From Gammaproteobacteria bacterium (lineage in GTDB: Bacteria; Pseudomonadota; Gammaproteobacteria; Pseudomonadales; Pseudomonadaceae), in contig JAHJYA010000067.1 in NCBI GenBank assembly GCA_018826895.1, positions 62,001-126,000 of the forward strand: a DNA stretch of 64,000 nt. Reading direction: 5' to 3'. Below are positions 60,465 through 64,000 of the stretch, piece by piece. A model generated the notes under the pieces. The model did not search any database. It worked only from the letters and a program-made list of their open reading frames with translations, and was not told the origin of the DNA. Position 1 is the stretch's first letter. Each line of letters begins with the position of its first letter. Made by a program: the position numbers and the translations under genes.

Positions 60465-61005
60465 GCTCACCGCCTCCGACGCAAGCGCTCGCGCCAATGC
60501 GCACCTGCAGCGTAACGCAGGGGAACAGCGCAAACAGCAATACCTCAGTTTCATGCTGCATGGCCGCTGCTATGCCCTCGACGGCCTGAGTGTCAGAGAG
60601 ATCATCCAGTACGGCAGGCCGACCAAGGTGCCCATGGTCAGCCCCTGCATTCATGGCGTGATCAACCTGCGTGGCGCCGTGGTTCCGGTGATTGACCTCG
60701 GCCTGCGTTTCGCCTTGGCGAAAACCCAGGTGGACCGCCGCACCTGCATCATCATCGTCGAAGTCAGCGACGCCGAAAGCACGCAGACGCTAGGCATTCT
60801 CGTCGATGCGGTCAGCGAAGTTCTGGAAGTGATGCCCGACGAAATGAGCCCGCCCCCCGCATTTGGCAACCCGATTCGCAGTGATTTCATCCAGGCAATG
60901 GTTCACCAGCAGAATGATTTCATCATCGTACTGAACATCGAAAACGCCCTCGCGGTCGCCGAGATTGCGGGCCTAGCAGACGGTAACAACGCATTGACCG
61001 CCTGA
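60457..61005 (+). CDS. cheW: CheW-like coupling protein
   Basis: GRCYALDGLSVREIIQYGRPTKVPMVSPCIHGVINLRGAVVPVIDLGLRF. Confidence 0.95.
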   Translation: MNELTASDASARANAHLQRNAGEQRKQQYLSFMLHGRCYALDGLSVREIIQYGRPTKVPMVSPCIHGVINLRGAVVPVIDLGLRFALAKTQVDRRTCIIIVEVSDAESTQTLGILVDAVSEVLEVMPDEMSPPPAFGNPIRSDFIQAMVHQQNDFIIVLNIENALAVAEIAGLADGNNALTA

Positions 61006-61038
61006 CCAGGCAGCCAAGCACCATAGAGGGAATAAACC

Positions 61039-62685
61039 ATGTTCAAAGATCTGCGTGTGTCAACCAAGCTTGGCTTTGGCTTTGGCACGGTCATCATCCT
61101 GCTCTTGATCGCCTTGACGTTAGGTATCACAAGGATGAGCGCCATCAATGAGAGCAGTGAATTCATCGTCAATGATCGCTATGTGAAAATCCAACAGGCC
61201 ACGGCCATCAAGGAGGAAACGCTGAATCAGGCGCGCTTTGTGCGTGACATCATGCTCCACGACGAAGAGGCGTCGGTTAAGAAAAACCTCGAACTCATCG
61301 CAGCCAGCCGCGATCGTCGGACCAAAATCGCGGAAGAGCTAGATCAATCCGTCACCACACCGCAAGGCCGAGAACTCATGGCGCGCCTCAATGCCACGCG
61401 GGAAACTCTCGGTAATCGCTACGATGAGTTGTTTCAGCTCTTGGACGAGCCAGAGAAAGCCGAAGCCTATCTATTCAGCGAGCTGATTCCCGCCAACAAC
61501 GCGCTACTGGACGCCGCCACAGCACTCGTGGACAACCAGAGCGAGCTGATGGACAAGAGTGCGGAAGAAGCCAACGAACTCTATACAAGCGCTCGCCTGC
61601 AACTCATGATCATTGGTGGCGTAGCCATCTTTATTTCTATCCTGCTGGGCTGGCTGATTACCCGCAGCCTGTTGAAGCAACTGGGCGGCGAACCCGCCTA
61701 TGCCGCCGAGGTGGTGACCCGGATTGCCGAAGGTGATCTGAGCGTGCAAGTGAAGGTCAAGCCCGGTGACACCAGCAGCATGCTGGCCTCCATCCACAAC
61801 ATGTCCACCCGCCTCACGCAAATCATCACCGAGGTACGCGGTTCTGCCGACTCACTGTCCAGCGCCTCCGAGGAGATTTCCGCCACGGCGCAGAGCATGA
61901 GCCAGGCCGCCTCCGAGCAAGCGGCCTCGGTGGAGGAAACCAGCGCCTCAATGGAGCAAATGGCCGCGTCCATCTCGCAGAACACCGAGAACGCCCGCGT
62001 CACCGATGGCATGGCCAGCAAAGCCTCAACCGAAGCGGGCGAAGGGGGTCAGGCAGTCAAAGACACCGTGCGCGCCATGAAAACCATCGCCGACAAAATC
62101 GGCATCGTCGACGACATCGCCTACCAGACCAACCTGCTAGCCCTCAACGCCGCCATCGAAGCCGCCCGGGCTGGCGAACATGGCAAAGGCTTCGCTGTGG
62201 TCGCCGCCGAGGTGCGCAAACTGGCCGAGCGCAGCCAGGTCGCCGCCCAGGAAATCGGTGAGGTGGCCAAGAGCAGCGTGGCCCTGGCCGAACGCGCCGG
62301 CAGCTTGCTCGACGAGATCGTGCCGTCCATTGCCAAGACCTCCGACCTGGTCCAGGAAATTGCCGCCGCCTCGGAAGAGCAAAGCAGCGGGGTCAACCAG
62401 ATCAATACCGCAATGAACCAACTCAGCGAGCTAACCCAGCAGAGTGCTTCGGCCTCTGAAGAGCTGGCCGCGACCTCCGAAGAGATGAGTGGCCAGGCCG
62501 AGCAACTGCAACAACTGATGGAGTTCTTCCAGCTCAGTGGCGGCAGCACCTCAAGCAACAACCAAAAGAGCAAAACACACAGCGGTCGGCCCACTAAACC
62601 GGTGCGTTCCTCACGAACCGGCGATGACCACGCGTCGACGCACATGGCCGGCCTGCCAGCCGGTTATGCACGCTTCCAGGAGTGA
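61039..62685 (+). CDS. Methyl-accepting chemotaxis protein (4HB-type periplasmic domain, HAMP)
   Basis: TM1 [22 protein letters not shown]2 [19 protein letters not shown], tip [42 protein letters not shown]. Confidence 0.95.
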   Translation: MFKDLRVSTKLGFGFGTVIILLLIALTLGITRMSAINESSEFIVNDRYVKIQQATAIKEETLNQARFVRDIMLHDEEASVKKNLELIAASRDRRTKIAEELDQSVTTPQGRELMARLNATRETLGNRYDELFQLLDEPEKAEAYLFSELIPANNALLDAATALVDNQSELMDKSAEEANELYTSARLQLMIIGGVAIFISILLGWLITRSLLKQLGGEPAYAAEVVTRIAEGDLSVQVKVKPGDTSSMLASIHNMSTRLTQIITEVRGSADSLSSASEEISATAQSMSQAASEQAASVEETSASMEQMAASISQNTENARVTDGMASKASTEAGEGGQAVKDTVRAMKTIADKIGIVDDIAYQTNLLALNAAIEAARAGEHGKGFAVVAAEVRKLAERSQVAAQEIGEVAKSSVALAERAGSLLDEIVPSIAKTSDLVQEIAAASEEQSSGVNQINTAMNQLSELTQQSASASEELAATSEEMSGQAEQLQQLMEFFQLSGGSTSSNNQKSKTHSGRPTKPVRSSRTGDDHASTHMAGLPAGYARFQE

Positions 62686-62688
62686 GCC

Positions 62689-63216
62689 ATGAGCGCCGAC
62701 ACACGGCTCCTCCCGAGTGCCACAGCCCCTTCAGGCCAGTACCTGACCTTCACCCTGGCTCAGGAACTGTTTGCCGTTGAGATCCGCGCTGTACGCGAGA
62801 TTATCGAATACGGGCACCTGACCAGCGTGCCGATGCTGCCGCCGAGCATCCTCGGCGTGATCAACCTGCGCGGCGCCGTGGTACCGGTGATCGACCTCGG
62901 CTTGCGCTTCGGCAACTCAGCCACGCTGATCGGGCCGCGCACCTGCATCGTGATACTGGAAGTTGAGCAAAACGGCAGCACTCAGGTGCTCGGCATGGTG
63001 GTCGACGCGGTCAACGAAGTACGCGACCTCTCAGCCGGGGAGATCGAGCCGACGCCCAACTTCGGTGGCCGTATTCGTACCGACTTTATCCTCGGTATGG
63101 GTAAGCTCGATGATCGCCTGGTGGTGATGCTCGACGTTGGCCGGGTGATTTCTGCAGAAGAGATGGTGCTGCTGAATCAGGCTGGGGAGTTGAGCCATGA
63201 CCTCGACTCACGTTGA
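62689..63216 (+). CDS. cheW: CheW-like coupling protein (second copy)
   Basis: AQELFAVEIRAVREIIEYGHLTSVPMLPPSILGVINLRGAVVPVIDLGLRFG. Confidence 0.95.
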   Translation: MSADTRLLPSATAPSGQYLTFTLAQELFAVEIRAVREIIEYGHLTSVPMLPPSILGVINLRGAVVPVIDLGLRFGNSATLIGPRTCIVILEVEQNGSTQVLGMVVDAVNEVRDLSAGEIEPTPNFGGRIRTDFILGMGKLDDRLVVMLDVGRVISAEEMVLLNQAGELSHDLDSR

Positions 63217-64000
63217 CGCACTCGCCTGTACGCCCTCTGCACTGTCAGACCGGGAGTTCGAGCAGTTCCAGCGCCTGATCCACCAGATTGCCGGCATCCA
63301 CCTGTCCGACGCGAAGAAACCGCTGGTAGCCGGGCGCTTGAGCAAGCGTTTGCGCAGCCTCGGCATGGCCAGCTACGGCGAGTACTTCAAGCGCCTGAGC
63401 AAAGACACCGCAGAGCTACAGACCTGCGTCGATCTGCTGACCACCAACGAGACCTATTTTTTCCGCGAACCTAAGCATTTCGACTTTCTCCGTGAGCAGC
63501 TCAGCAAACCCGGCGCCATCCCCAACGGGCGCCCCCTGCGGATCTGGAGCGGCGCCTGCTCCAGCGGCGAAGAGCCCTACACCCTGGCCCTGTTACTGGC
63601 CGACATACTCGGTGAGCGGCCCTGGGAAATTCTCGCATCGGACATCAGCCAACGCATCCTCGACCGCGCGCGCACCGGCGTCTACGACCTCGAAGACGGC
63701 CAGAACATCCCCCGCCACCTGCTGATAAAACACTGCCTGCGCGGGATCGACGACAATGTCGGGCGCATGATGGTCGCGCCAGCGCTGCGTAAGCGCATCC
63801 GCTTCGAGCAGATCAACCTGAATACCGCGCTGCCGGATCACGGCCTGTTCGATACGATCTTTCTGCGCAACGTGATGATCTACTTTAATGCCGAGACCAA
63901 GCGCCAGGTGGTTAGCCGCCTTATCAAGCATCTGCGGCCAGGCGGTTACTTCTTTGTCAGCCACTCGGAAAGCCTCAACGGCGTCGACGACACGCTCAAG
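63197..64000 (+). CDS. cheR: CheR methyltransferase (3' end beyond window)
   Basis: From ATG 63197: MTSTHVDALACTPSALSDREFEQFQRLIHQIAGIHLSDAKKPLVAGRLSKRLRSLGMASYGEYFKRL...NETYFFREPKHFDFLRE...IWSGACSSGEEPYTLA; open to window end. Confidence 0.92.
   Translation, partial: MTSTHVDALACTPSALSDREFEQFQRLIHQIAGIHLSDAKKPLVAGRLSKRLRSLGMASYGEYFKRLSKDTAELQTCVDLLTTNETYFFREPKHFDFLREQLSKPGAIPNGRPLRIWSGACSSGEEPYTLALLLADILGERPWEILASDISQRILDRARTGVYDLEDGQNIPRHLLIKHCLRGIDDNVGRMMVAPALRKRIRFEQINLNTALPDHGLFDTIFLRNVMIYFNAETKRQVVSRLIKHLRPGGYFFVSHSESLNGVDDTLK

Overview
This is a 64 kb Pseudomonas-type chromosomal window, mostly core genes. In order: (holB)-tmk-mltG-pabC-fabF-acpP-fabG-fabD-plsX-rpmF-yceD, maf, sppA, HAD phosphatase, rluC, rne, dctA, an AraC-type regulator, oprH-phoP-phoQ, pcpS, rpoH, ftsX-ftsE-ftsY, two M16 peptidases, rsmD, an AlbA_2/Schlafen-type protein, a YheT-like hydrolase, a two-component cluster, TetR/ALDH/Tat protein/GMC oxidoreductase, coaD, ferredoxin, ggt, mutM, HDOD, rlmI, a PAS kinase/LuxR pair, and a chemotaxis-like cluster cut off inside cheR. 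The most interesting segment is the AT-rich island at about 18628-21005. It holds two genes separated by what reads as an integron attC site. One gene encodes a DUF3644/HEPN-like protein with an RNASAH (RX4H) motif. The other encodes a SIR2_2-like putative NADase. No integrase gene is in the window, so this looks like a stranded integron cassette array (CALIN-like) carrying two candidate anti-phage effectors. Other points of interest are a 294-bp MITE-like element with 19-bp TIRs and a TA duplication, a stack of different repeats at the rne/dctA junction, a near-consensus sigma54 promoter with an upstream inverted repeat at dctA, phased direct repeats resembling PhoP boxes at oprH, an orphan terminator implying a small RNA, a TetR-type operator inside the ALDH promoter spacer, and MshEN-like motifs inside CheA. 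All identifications come from reading the sequence and from memory of families; no database search was run.
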